From NCBI RefSeq assembly GCF_900604335.1, contig NZ_UWOD01000001.1, positions 994,521 to 1,058,520 of the forward strand: a DNA stretch of 64,000 nt. Reading direction: 5' to 3'. The stretch is from Intestinibacillus sp. Marseille-P6563. GTDB lineage: Bacteria > Bacillota > Clostridia > Oscillospirales > Butyricicoccaceae. This document shows positions 41,512-50,163 of this stretch, in pieces. How positions within the stretch are numbered: position 1 is the first letter of the stretch; each line of letters opens with the position of its first letter. The notes beneath the pieces were generated by a model that saw only the letters and a program-made list of their open reading frames with translations, ran no database searches and was not told where the DNA came from. Made by a program: the position numbers and the translations under genes.

Positions 41512-42414
41512 TTATGTACGGTCCTTGCGATACCGCGCCCGAAATTCGGAAACCGTTGTCCCTTCGATCTCTTTGAAGAGCTGGTACAGCATTTTGGGCG
41601 AGGAAAACCCGACCAGTTCGGAAATCTTTTCGGCCGGATAGTTGGTGTCCATGAGATAATTTTTGGCATAGTTGAGGCGGTAGATATTCAGGGTCCGCTT
41701 GAAACTCTGCCCGAAATATTCTTCAAACACGCGGTTGATGTGCCGTGGGGACACATAGAACACATCGGCGATATCTTGCAGGGAAATATTTTTGTTATAG
41801 TTGGCGTGCATGTACTTGGTCATGGCAATGGCCAGGTTGATATTGGAAGGCACTGCCTCCTCCTGTTTGGCCGAAACCAGATGGCGGAAAATCGTGATGA
41901 GATACTGCTGATACAGCGCGTTGATCATCTGGTTCTTGCCCGGCCGGTCGGAACCGATCTCCTCCCCCAGCTTCTTGAGCACGGCATTGCTTTGGAAACG
42001 GTCTTTGCAGATGAAATGGGTGTGCTCCTCAAAATACCGCAGCGCTGCCGACAGGAACTCCAATTCCGATTGTACGCCCTTACTGCGGCTCTTGGACGAG
42101 TTGGCCGTGGGCGGCGTAAAGACGAACACGACATACTGCTTGAGCAGCGTCGGCTCATAGACCGTGTAATGATGCACGCCCGGCCGGATAACAGCAAAGG
42201 AATCGGCAGTGAGTACGTGCTGTTCCCCATCGATCATCAGGTGCTGCATCCCGCTCAGGCAGTAATAGATCTCATAGCAGTCGTGCACATGCTGAAACTC
42301 CACGCAGGTCTGATCGAGCATGTCCGCGTAGTTGACCACAAAATCTAGCGTGCCCATGCTCATGCGCACCAGATTGGGATTATAAAACGGATATTGCCTT
42401 TGTTGATACTTCAT
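41512..42414 (-). CDS. AraC-family transcriptional regulator
   Basis: A protein of 300 residues. The N-terminal cupin-like sensing domain (about 20-130: 'QHVHDCYEIYYCLSG', 'DSFAVIRPGVHHY') precedes a double helix-turn-helix at the C-terminus ('NISLQDIADVFYVSPRHINRVFEEYFGQSF', 'ISELVGFSSPKMLYQLFKEIEG'). ATG 42414 follows AGGAGGGAG; a longer frame to 42540 lacks such a site. It diverges from the transporter-dehydrogenase cluster at 42821 with about 400 bp between, in which I see no gene, so it probably controls that cluster in response to the transported compound. Confidence 0.9.
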   Translation of the reverse strand: MKYQQRQYPFYNPNLVRMSMGTLDFVVNYADMLDQTCVEFQHVHDCYEIYYCLSGMQHLMIDGEQHVLTADSFAVIRPGVHHYTVYEPTLLKQYVVFVFTPPTANSSKSRSKGVQSELEFLSAALRYFEEHTHFICKDRFQSNAVLKKLGEEIGSDRPGKNQMINALYQQYLITIFRHLVSAKQEEAVPSNINLAIAMTKYMHANYNKNISLQDIADVFYVSPRHINRVFEEYFGQSFKRTLNIYRLNYAKNYLMDTNYPAEKISELVGFSSPKMLYQLFKEIEGTTVSEFRARYRKDRT

Positions 42415-42820
42415 GCGGTCTTTTCTCCCTCCTATCCATATCCGCAGTCCCTTTTTTCTTATTATGATACCATAAATTTCGTTTTTAAAAAATATCTCTT
42501 GTGCAGAATGCCCGCCGAAAAAGGTCCTGTTTTTCGGCAATCATGTCCGTTTTTCACACAATGTTAAATAAATCACAGTTTTTTTTCGTTTTTCTGTATT
42601 TATTGCACAATATTCTGCCAGTGCGTATTGTGGAAGTTCACAAATATGCCGGTGATTCCAGACATTTTGCTTGGCAAACCTGTCTGTTTTCGGAATTGTT
42701 TCCGCACCGTCCGTCCGTTTACAATAAGAGCACAGACAGAAGAAGAAATCCAGAACAGAAAGGAGGGCAGTTCTTCAAACCCGCAATTATGGAAGAGAAA
42801 AGGGAGGTCAGCATTCTGCC

Positions 42821-44242
42821 ATGAATCATAAGGATCCATCCACTTGGAAAACCACATCATCCCAGTACGGTTACTACAAACTGAACAAAAAAGAAGTACT
42901 CGGTTACTCCTCCATCGACTTTGCAATGAACCTGGTGTTCCAGTGCATTGCGCTTTACATCAGCTATTTCTACACCGATATTTTCGGGCTCAAACCCGGA
43001 CATGTCGCCATTATCTTCGCGGTATCCCGCATTTGGGACGCAATCAACGACCCGATGATGGGCACGATCTGCGAACGCCTGCAGCCTAAGAAGGGCAAAT
43101 ACTGGATTTACATCCGCTGGGGCGCCATTCCATTCGGTCTGGCCGCCATCATGACCTACACCACCCCGAACTTCAGCTATGGCATGAAGGTTGTTTGGGC
43201 AGTCGTTGGTTACAACCTGCTGAACATGCTCTATACCTTCATCATCCAGCCGTACATCTCGGCGGCCACGCTGATGACCAATGACCAGCACGAACGTACC
43301 CGCCTGCAGTCCATCCGCATGACGCTGGCACAGGCCGGCGGCGTTGTCTGCGCAATCATGCTGCCGGAGCTTTCGAACTTCTTCTCCGAAGGCATGGGCA
43401 TGACGCTGGCACAGGGCTACATGCTCACCACCGTCATCATGGCGATCATCATGGTCGCGATCTTACTCTGGGGTTCCAGCCAGATCGTAGAACGCATCGC
43501 GGCTCCCCCGATCGACCCGAACAACAAGGCAAGCGTCAAGGACGTTTTCTACCTGCTGTTCCGCGTTGGTCCGGTATTCGTCACCTTCGTCCTGTTCCTC
43601 GGTGTTTACACCATGAGCCAGGTACAGTCCACCATGGGTGCTTACTACATCAACTACTACGCAAATCGCAGCGACATGCTTTCGTGGTTCTCCATGATTA
43701 TGATGCTGTTCTCGGTCATCGGCGTACCGTGCGTGCCGTATCTGACCAAGCGTCTGCATAAAAAAGGCACGGTTATGTTTGGTCTCGCAGTTGCCGGCAT
43801 CGGCTGCCTGCTGCTGTACCTCATGCCGACCACGGCGATCACCGGTATGATGATCTCCCGCGCCATCACCGGTTACGGCTACGGCGTGCTGATGGGCATC
43901 TGCTGGTCGGTCATCACCGACCCGGTCGAATACGCAGACTGGAAGACCGGCAAGCGCTACACGGCCATCGTTATGACGCTGGTTGGCCTGGGCATCAAGT
44001 TCTCCATGATCGTTGGCGGCTCGCTGCCGACCGCGGTTCTGGAAGCAACCGGCTATGTCGCCAACCAGGCACAAAATGAAACCACCCTGACTGCCATCCG
44101 CGTGATGACCACCCTGCTGCCGCTCGGCGCGGTTGTGGTTGCCATGTTGGTATACGGCTTATTCTACCATCTGAACGAAGAAAAAATCCGTCAGATCCAA
44201 GAGGATATTGCCAAGCGCAATGCCCAGATGGCGGCAAAATAA
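42821..44242 (+). CDS. GPH-family (MelB-like) cation symporter
   Basis: A protein of 473 residues with about 12 membrane segments and glycoside-pentoside-hexuronide family features: 'LGYSSIDFAMNLVFQ', 'SRIWDAINDPMMGTI', 'KYWIYIRWGAIPFG' and 'DPVEYADWKTGKR' in the second half. These transporters import sugars, glycosides, uronates and, in some anaerobes, steroids or sulphonates with H+ or Na+. First gene of the cluster under the AraC regulator. The substrate cannot be read from sequence. Confidence 0.88.
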   Translation: MNHKDPSTWKTTSSQYGYYKLNKKEVLGYSSIDFAMNLVFQCIALYISYFYTDIFGLKPGHVAIIFAVSRIWDAINDPMMGTICERLQPKKGKYWIYIRWGAIPFGLAAIMTYTTPNFSYGMKVVWAVVGYNLLNMLYTFIIQPYISAATLMTNDQHERTRLQSIRMTLAQAGGVVCAIMLPELSNFFSEGMGMTLAQGYMLTTVIMAIIMVAILLWGSSQIVERIAAPPIDPNNKASVKDVFYLLFRVGPVFVTFVLFLGVYTMSQVQSTMGAYYINYYANRSDMLSWFSMIMMLFSVIGVPCVPYLTKRLHKKGTVMFGLAVAGIGCLLLYLMPTTAITGMMISRAITGYGYGVLMGICWSVITDPVEYADWKTGKRYTAIVMTLVGLGIKFSMIVGGSLPTAVLEATGYVANQAQNETTLTAIRVMTTLLPLGAVVVAMLVYGLFYHLNEEKIRQIQEDIAKRNAQMAAK

Positions 44243-44282
44243 GCAAACCCACCACCCACACGGAGCAAAGGAGTTACAAACT

Positions 44283-45347
44283 ATGAAGGTTGTATGTGCA
44301 ACAAGAGTCGGCAATATGAAAGACCCGAACCCGGAAACCCGGGGCACGGTCGGCATCGTCGATATGCCGATCAAGGAACTGAAAGATGACGAAGTGCTCA
44401 TCAAGGTTGCGTACTGCGGCATCTGCGGCAGCGACCCGCACGTGGTCGACGGCTGCTTCAACAAGCCGGAAGACGCACCGTTCGGCATCGGCCATGAGAT
44501 GTCCGGCGTCATCGTCAAACTTGGCAAGAACGCCACGGCCAAGGGCCTGAAGGTCGGCGACCGTGTGGGCGGCAACTTCCTGGGCTACTGCGGCAAGTGC
44601 TATCAGTGCTCGATCGGCCACCCCGAATACTGCACCAACATCGGCAACGAGCCGTGCATGGCCGAATATGTCGTCTGGAACGAATCGCAGGTCTGCAAGC
44701 TGCCCGACAGCGTCAGCCTGCGCGAAGGCAGCCTGATGGAGCCGCTCTCCATTGCCGTTCGTGCGATGGATAAGATCGGCATGCTGGTCGGCAAGCGCGT
44801 GCTGATTTCGGGCGGCGGCCCGATCGGCCAGCTGTGTGCACAGCTCGCAGCCAAGTATGGCGCTGCGGAACTGACCATGTCCGAGCCGGTCGAAAGCCGC
44901 TGCGAGCTGGCCAAGAAGATCGGCGTGGAGCACATCATCAACCCGATCACCGAAGACATCGTGGAACGCGCCATGGAGATCACAAACGGTCTGGGCTATG
45001 ATGTCATTCTGGAATGCTCGGCCGTTCCGAGCGCAGCCGTCAACATGCTCAAGGTTTCGGCCAAGTATGCGAACATCCTGTATGTCGCCCAGTTCCCGGT
45101 CGATTACGAGATGCCGCTGAACCTGTTTGAGTACTGCTACATGCGCCAGGTCAACATCACAGGCATGTACTGCGCACACTTCAACTTTGAGCGCACGGCC
45201 GAATACCTCAAGTATGTCGATCTGTCTGCCTTTACGGCTGACGAACAGGTCTATGACATCGACGACGTCGAAGAGGCGTTCAAAATGCATCTGACCAGCA
45301 AGTATCCCAAGATCCTCATTCGCTGCAACAAGTTCGAGGGCGAATAA
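44283..45347 (+). CDS. Zinc-dependent medium-chain alcohol dehydrogenase
   Basis: A protein of 354 residues. Catalytic zinc ligands lie in 'CGICGSDPH' and 'GIGHEMSG'; structural zinc cysteines in 'CGKCYQCSIGHPEYC'; the NAD-binding glycine motif is 'GGGPIGQLCAQ'. ATG 44283 follows AAAGGAG; the longer frame from 44208 overlaps the transporter. The family includes sorbitol, threonine and butanediol dehydrogenases and the DesC 20-alpha-hydroxysteroid dehydrogenase. Its place directly before the split transketolase mirrors both sugar alcohol loci and steroid desmolase loci. Confidence 0.88.
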   Translation: MKVVCATRVGNMKDPNPETRGTVGIVDMPIKELKDDEVLIKVAYCGICGSDPHVVDGCFNKPEDAPFGIGHEMSGVIVKLGKNATAKGLKVGDRVGGNFLGYCGKCYQCSIGHPEYCTNIGNEPCMAEYVVWNESQVCKLPDSVSLREGSLMEPLSIAVRAMDKIGMLVGKRVLISGGGPIGQLCAQLAAKYGAAELTMSEPVESRCELAKKIGVEHIINPITEDIVERAMEITNGLGYDVILECSAVPSAAVNMLKVSAKYANILYVAQFPVDYEMPLNLFEYCYMRQVNITGMYCAHFNFERTAEYLKYVDLSAFTADEQVYDIDDVEEAFKMHLTSKYPKILIRCNKFEGE

Positions 45348-45366
45348 ACCGAAAGGATGAGTGAAA

Positions 45367-46227
45367 ATGAGTAAAAAACTGCAAACCATCGCGGAACTCG
45401 AGGACAAGTGCGTCGATATCCGTTCCAATCTGTTGACTTTTATCCATCGCATCGGCATGGGCCACCTGGGTGGTGAGCTGTCTATCGTGGAAATGGCGGT
45501 TGCGCTGTACTACAAATACTTAAACTTCGACGTTATGGACCCGCATAAGGAAGGCCGCGACCGCTTCATCCTTTCCAAGGGCCATTGCTCGGAGACCCTG
45601 TACACCATCTTCTCCGATCTGGGCGCTTACACCCAGGACTACATGGTCGAGCACTTCGAGAGCCTGGACACCTACAAGTTCGGCATGCACTCCAACCGCA
45701 AAAAGTGCCCGCAGATCGAAGTTTCGGCCGGTTCGCTCGGCCACGGCCTGCCGATCGCAGTCGGCTACGCGCTGGGCGCCCGCTACCGCAAGGAAAATTA
45801 CCGTGTCATGGTCATGATCGGTGACGGCGAGTTCGACGAAGGCACCAACTGGGAAGCTCTGATGGCTGGCGGCCACTATAAGCTGAACAACCTGGTCTGC
45901 ATCCTCGACAAGAACCAGCTGCAAATGACCGGCAACACCAAGCTGATCATGAACATCGACCCGGTAGCCGATAAGGTTCGCGCCTTTGGCTGGGATGTCA
46001 TTGAAATTGAGGACGGCAACGACATGGCTCAGGTTTGCGCCGCACTCGACAAGCTGCCCCCGCTCGATTACACCAAGGAAGCCCGTCCGACCTTCATCAT
46101 CTCCAACACCATCAAGGGCAAGGGCGTTTCCTTCATGGAAGGCAACCACAAGTGGCACGGCGGCGGCATCGGCGACGAAGACCTCAAGATCGCCCTGGCA
46201 GACGTTGCAAAAATGAGAAAGGCGTGA
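45367..46227 (+). CDS. Transketolase N-terminal (thiamine-binding) subunit
   Basis: A protein of 286 residues, equal to the first half of a transketolase. Thiamine diphosphate/Mg2+ motif 'GDGEFDEGTNWEALMAGG' with 'LDKNQ' following (about 150-185); upstream 'GHLGGELSIVEMAVALYY' and 'SAGSLGHGLPIAVGYALG'. It pairs with the next gene to form an alpha2beta2 enzyme that moves two-carbon ketol units. The split form is common in Clostridia pentose pathways. It is also the form of DesA, which cleaves the side chain of 17-hydroxy, 20-keto steroids. ATG 45367 follows AAAGGATGAGTGAAA. Confidence 0.93.
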   Translation: MSKKLQTIAELEDKCVDIRSNLLTFIHRIGMGHLGGELSIVEMAVALYYKYLNFDVMDPHKEGRDRFILSKGHCSETLYTIFSDLGAYTQDYMVEHFESLDTYKFGMHSNRKKCPQIEVSAGSLGHGLPIAVGYALGARYRKENYRVMVMIGDGEFDEGTNWEALMAGGHYKLNNLVCILDKNQLQMTGNTKLIMNIDPVADKVRAFGWDVIEIEDGNDMAQVCAALDKLPPLDYTKEARPTFIISNTIKGKGVSFMEGNHKWHGGGIGDEDLKIALADVAKMRKA

Positions 46228-46233
46228 TGATAA

Positions 46234-47202
46234 ATGGCAGCGAAAACAACCTACGATTTTGATATGATGCTCTCCAACGCCCGCGAAGCATACGGCGAGG
46301 AGCTTTATAAAATGGCCTGCGAAGGCAAGGATTTTGTATTCACCTATTCGGATAACGTTGCCCCCTCTTCTTCGGCGGGCAAACTGCTCAAGGAATTCCC
46401 CGAGCGCTGCTTCAACTTCGGCATTGCCGAACCCGATCAGGTTGGCGCTTCGGCGGGTCTGGCTCTGTCCGGCTGCACGGTCTTTTCTCAGGTATTTGGA
46501 CCCTTCCTTCCGCTGCGTGCAGCCGACCAGATCCATACGGATATTGCATACAACGACGTAAACGTCCGTCTGATCGGCACCCACTCGGGCGTTACCGCCG
46601 GCGGCGGCCCCACCCATAACGACATCGCCGACCTGGCGCTCTATCGTGCAATCCCCAACCTGACCGTTGTCGTTCCCGCGGACGCTGGCCAGTGCTGCAA
46701 GTTCATCCGTCAGTCGATGGACTTCCAGGGCCCCATGATCATCCGCATCGACCGCGCGGGCTCCCCGAACGTATACGCAGAAGATTATGACCTGGTCATC
46801 GGCAAGGCCATCGAAACGCTGGAAGGCACCGACGCTTACATCATTTCTTGCGGCTCCAACCTGTATGAATGCCTGATGGCTGCCAAGATGATGAAGGAAA
46901 AGCACGGCTCTTCGATCGGCATTTTGGATATGCACACCATCAAGCCGCTCGATACCGAAGCTATCCTGCGCGTGGCGCAGAAGACCGGCAACATCGTCAC
47001 CGTCGAAGACCACTCGATCAACGGCGGTCTGGGCGGCGCAGTTGCAGAAGTTCTGTGCGAATCGAGCTACAAGGGCAACTTCAAGCGCGTCGGCATGCCC
47101 GATGAATTCGCTGTTCTGGGCGCCGTAGACGAAATCTATCACTACTATCACATGGATCGCGACGGCATCGTCGAAGCACTCGAGCAGATGCTGCGCATCT
47201 AA
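46234..47202 (+). CDS. Transketolase C-terminal subunit
   Basis: A protein of 322 residues with the pyrimidine-binding domain (catalytic Glu in 'FGIAEPDQVGASAGLALSG', 'THSGVTAGGGPTHNDIADLALYR'-like substrate region) and the C-terminal transketolase domain ('HTIKPLDTEAILRVA', 'GNIVTVEDHSINGGLG'). The usual His-Glu/Gln variations in the substrate loop could reveal specificity for phosphorylated sugars or other ketols. It begins 6 bp after the N-terminal subunit, so the two are made together. It would be DesB in a desmolase reading. Confidence 0.93.
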   Translation: MAAKTTYDFDMMLSNAREAYGEELYKMACEGKDFVFTYSDNVAPSSSAGKLLKEFPERCFNFGIAEPDQVGASAGLALSGCTVFSQVFGPFLPLRAADQIHTDIAYNDVNVRLIGTHSGVTAGGGPTHNDIADLALYRAIPNLTVVVPADAGQCCKFIRQSMDFQGPMIIRIDRAGSPNVYAEDYDLVIGKAIETLEGTDAYIISCGSNLYECLMAAKMMKEKHGSSIGILDMHTIKPLDTEAILRVAQKTGNIVTVEDHSINGGLGGAVAEVLCESSYKGNFKRVGMPDEFAVLGAVDEIYHYYHMDRDGIVEALEQMLRI

Positions 47203-47291
47203 GCCACCATGTTTTTTGGCGGGGCGCGCGACGGAGTGTACCCCGCCCCTCTCTCAAATCTTGTGTTTCCCCAGAAAGGATGTGTTTTTCG

Positions 47292-48077
47292 ATGTCGACT
47301 GTTTTTGATAAATTCAGCCTGGATTGGTTCCGTCTGGATGGCAAGGTCGCCATGGTTACGGGCGCCAATCAGGGCTTGGGCATGGCTTACGCGGTTGCAT
47401 TCGCCAAGGCTGGCGCCGACCTGTTTATCCCCCATTTCACCGAAGATGTTTCCGAGATCAAAGAACTGATCGAAAAGGAAGGACGTAAGGTTTACTTCCT
47501 GCGCGGCGACCTGACCGATAAGGATTACCGCAAGGCCTGTGTGGACGAGTGCATGAAGCAGTATGGCCGCATCGATATCCTGGTCAACAACGCTGGTGCA
47601 AGCGCCTTTGCTGACTTTGACGATTATCCGGATAAATACTGGGATATGTGCATCAACCTGGACCTGAACGCCGTATACTTCATGTCCAAGGAAGTCGCCC
47701 GCGTGATGAAGAAGCAGGGCGGCGGCAAGATCATCAACATCGGTTCGGCGCTCAGCTACACCTCGGACGCCAAGTGCCCGCCGTACACGGCAGCCAAGCA
47801 CGGCGTTATCGGCATCACCCGCAACTTCTCCAACGAACTGGGCCGGTATAACATCCAGACCAATGCGATCTGCCCGGGCTTTTTGGCCACCGAGGTCAAT
47901 GCCGAGCTGCGCAAGGACCCGAAGTTCTATGATAAGATCACCAATCGCATCGCGGCTGGCCGCTGGGGCGAGATGGACGACCTGATGGGCACCATCGTAT
48001 TCCTGGCTTCCCGCGCATCCGATTACCTGAACGGCGTTGACATCAACGTGGACGGCGGCTTCTTTACCGTCCTATAA
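47292..48077 (+). CDS. Short-chain dehydrogenase/reductase (KduD-like)
   Basis: A protein of 261 residues of the classical SDR type: 'VTGANQGLGMAYAVAFAKAGAD' cofactor motif, 'NNAGASAF', catalytic Ser in 'IGSALSY' and 'YTAAKHG'. The N-terminus 'FDKFSLDWFRLDGKVAMVTG' is as in KduD-like (2-deoxy-gluconate dehydrogenase type) proteins, a group that also contains bacterial 20-beta-hydroxysteroid dehydrogenases (DesE). ATG 47292 gives the usual start; GAAAGGATG lies before it. The reaction is an NAD(P)-linked ketone/alcohol conversion, substrate unknown. Confidence 0.88.
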   Translation: MSTVFDKFSLDWFRLDGKVAMVTGANQGLGMAYAVAFAKAGADLFIPHFTEDVSEIKELIEKEGRKVYFLRGDLTDKDYRKACVDECMKQYGRIDILVNNAGASAFADFDDYPDKYWDMCINLDLNAVYFMSKEVARVMKKQGGGKIINIGSALSYTSDAKCPPYTAAKHGVIGITRNFSNELGRYNIQTNAICPGFLATEVNAELRKDPKFYDKITNRIAAGRWGEMDDLMGTIVFLASRASDYLNGVDINVDGGFFTVL

Positions 48078-48116
48078 TCCTGCCGATCCGTTTTTTTCTT
48101 TCCAAACCATATTGTG

Positions 48117-48155
48117 AAGAGCGGCTTTGCAGGAGGGTCCTGTAAAGCCGCTTTT
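48117..48155 (+). terminator. Hairpin between SDR and flavoenzyme genes
   Basis: AGCGGCTTT pairs with AAAGCCGCT, extended by GCAGGA/TCCTGT, followed by TTTT. It likely ends some transcripts after the SDR gene; the flavoenzyme may have its own promoter or depend on read-through. Confidence 0.75.
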
Positions 48156-48181
48156 CCGCCCTATACCAGAGGAATGAAGCT

Positions 48182-50128
48182 ATGCAAAACAAATTCTATC
48201 CCCATCTGGCCAGCCCGATCACCATCAAGGGCGTGACCTTTAAAAACCGCATCCTCGGCGCACCGATGAGCAATCCGGAGATGGATTCGGACAGCCATAT
48301 GCGCAAAGAGGACATCGCTTTTCACGAAAACCGGGCACGCGGCGGCCTGTCCAGCGTTGCCATCGGTCTTGGTATTGTGGACGCGGTCGGCCGCACACAC
48401 ACCAAGGAAGTGGCGCTTTATGACATCGGCTCCCTGCCCTCGCTGAAAGAGGCATCCAAAGCCATGCACCGCCATAACTGCAAAGCAGTCATGGAACTGG
48501 CCCATGGCGGCAAATACGCCAATGCCCGCGGCCATGGACATGCTTCCGAAGCCTATGCCCTGGGCCCCAACGATGAAGTCAACCCGGATGGACTGCCTGT
48601 GCGCGCGATGACCGAGGAAGAGATCGTCCGCACGGCCGAAGCTTTCGGCAAGGCAGCCGCGCTCGTCAAGCAAGCCGGTTTTGATATGATCCTGATTCAC
48701 GGCGGCCACGGCTGGCTGCTCGGACAGTTTATGTCGCCCTCCATGAACCACCGCACCGACCGTTGGGGCGGCAGTCTGGAAAACCGTATGCGGTTCCCTC
48801 TGCTGGTCATTGAAAAGGTGCGCGAAGCCGTCGGCGATAATTTCCCGATCGAATTCCGCATGTCGGGCGCCGAACTGACCAAGGATGGTTATGGACTGGA
48901 CGAAGGCATCGCCATGGCCAAGGCCATCGACGGCAAGGTGGATATCATCCACGTTTCGGCTGGTGTGCATGAGGACCCGGACGTCTTCGTCCTGACCCAC
49001 CCGTCGATGTTCGTCGAACACGGCTGCAACGTGTATCTGGCAGCCGAGATCAAAAAGCACGTCAAGACCCCGGTGGCCACTCTGGGCGGCCTGAACGACC
49101 CCGACCAGATGGAAGAGATCATCGCATCCGGCAAGGCCGACATCATCGAGATCGCCCGCCAGTCGATTTGCGACCCCTACTTCCCCGAAAAGGCCTTCTC
49201 CGGTCACAAGGACGATATCACCCGTTGCTGCCGCTGCTTTACCTGCTTCTACAACTACCTGACCAACCGCACCTTCTGCTGTGCGTTCAACCCCGTGGTC
49301 GGCCGCGAGATGGAAAGCTTCTATGGCGCACCGGCGACCACCCCCAAAAAGGTCATCGTCGTTGGCGGCGGCCCGGGCGGCATGTATGCCGCCATTACAG
49401 CAGCCCAGCGCGGTCATACGGTCACGCTGTATGAAAAGAACAGCCGTCTGGGTGGACAGCTGCTCTCCGAACAATACATCCCCTTCAAGCAGGATATGTA
49501 CCGTTTCGTCAAGGTTCTGGAAGGCCGTTTAGCGCAGACTGGCGTGGAAGTCAAGCTGAACACCGAACTGACCGCCGAGCAGGCCGAAGCGCTGCAGGCC
49601 GACGTGATCATCGTCGCCGTGGGCGCCAAGCCCATCGTGCCGCCCATCCCGGGCATCGACAGCGACAAGGTCGTAACCTTGGATGCTTTGCACCAGGAAA
49701 CCCCGGCCCTCGGCCAAAAGGTGGTCATCCTGGGCGGCGGTCTGGTCGGCAGCGAATGCGCCATTTATCTGGACGGCCTGGGCAAGGATGTCACCATCGT
49801 GGAAATGAAGGACGACTGGGCAGCAGATTCCTACTTCATGCACAAAAACGCCATGAAGATCTACATGCGCAATCATGATATTCATATCCATGTGAACACC
49901 ACCGCCAAGTCGGTCACCGATGCCGGTCTGCTGTGCGAAGGCCCGGACGGCGAAAAACTGCTCGAAGCGGACACCATCTTGCTGGCCGCCGGTATGAAGG
50001 CCGACCGCGCTTGTGCCGAAAGCTTCTACAATGCTGCGCCGCGTGTCTTTGAAGTGGGCGACTGCATCAAGGCCGGTCGCGTCGTCGAAGCGGTTTCGGG
50101 CGGCTATTACCGAGCGCTCGATATTTAA
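48182..50128 (+). CDS. BaiCD-like NADH:flavin oxidoreductase (Old Yellow Enzyme family, Fe-S)
   Basis: A protein of 648 residues. FMN TIM barrel at about 1-340; four cysteines near 348-365 ('CCRCFTCF' and 'FCCAFNP') for a 4Fe-4S cluster; FAD motif 'VGGGPGGMYAA' near 393; NADH motif 'LGGGLVGSECAIYL' near 517. This is the 2,4-dienoyl-CoA reductase/BaiCD/BaiH architecture, which reduces activated C=C bonds of enoates and of 3-keto-delta-4 steroids. It is unusual in a sugar pathway, and supports a lipid-like or unsaturated ketone substrate for the cluster. Confidence 0.9.
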   Translation: MQNKFYPHLASPITIKGVTFKNRILGAPMSNPEMDSDSHMRKEDIAFHENRARGGLSSVAIGLGIVDAVGRTHTKEVALYDIGSLPSLKEASKAMHRHNCKAVMELAHGGKYANARGHGHASEAYALGPNDEVNPDGLPVRAMTEEEIVRTAEAFGKAAALVKQAGFDMILIHGGHGWLLGQFMSPSMNHRTDRWGGSLENRMRFPLLVIEKVREAVGDNFPIEFRMSGAELTKDGYGLDEGIAMAKAIDGKVDIIHVSAGVHEDPDVFVLTHPSMFVEHGCNVYLAAEIKKHVKTPVATLGGLNDPDQMEEIIASGKADIIEIARQSICDPYFPEKAFSGHKDDITRCCRCFTCFYNYLTNRTFCCAFNPVVGREMESFYGAPATTPKKVIVVGGGPGGMYAAITAAQRGHTVTLYEKNSRLGGQLLSEQYIPFKQDMYRFVKVLEGRLAQTGVEVKLNTELTAEQAEALQADVIIVAVGAKPIVPPIPGIDSDKVVTLDALHQETPALGQKVVILGGGLVGSECAIYLDGLGKDVTIVEMKDDWAADSYFMHKNAMKIYMRNHDIHIHVNTTAKSVTDAGLLCEGPDGEKLLEADTILLAAGMKADRACAESFYNAAPRVFEVGDCIKAGRVVEAVSGGYYRALDI

Positions 50129-50163
50129 TCCCCAAAACCAAACCCGAGAAAGAGGTATGTTCT

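Noticed and set aside
45520-47151. 543-codon minus-strand frame opposite the transketolase subunits
   Set aside because: Antisense of two clear enzymes with strong motifs. Its composition follows the third-codon GC bias of the real frame.
48161-49474. 437-codon minus-strand frame opposite the flavoenzyme
   Set aside because: Shadow of the BaiCD-like gene. No motif or start signal.
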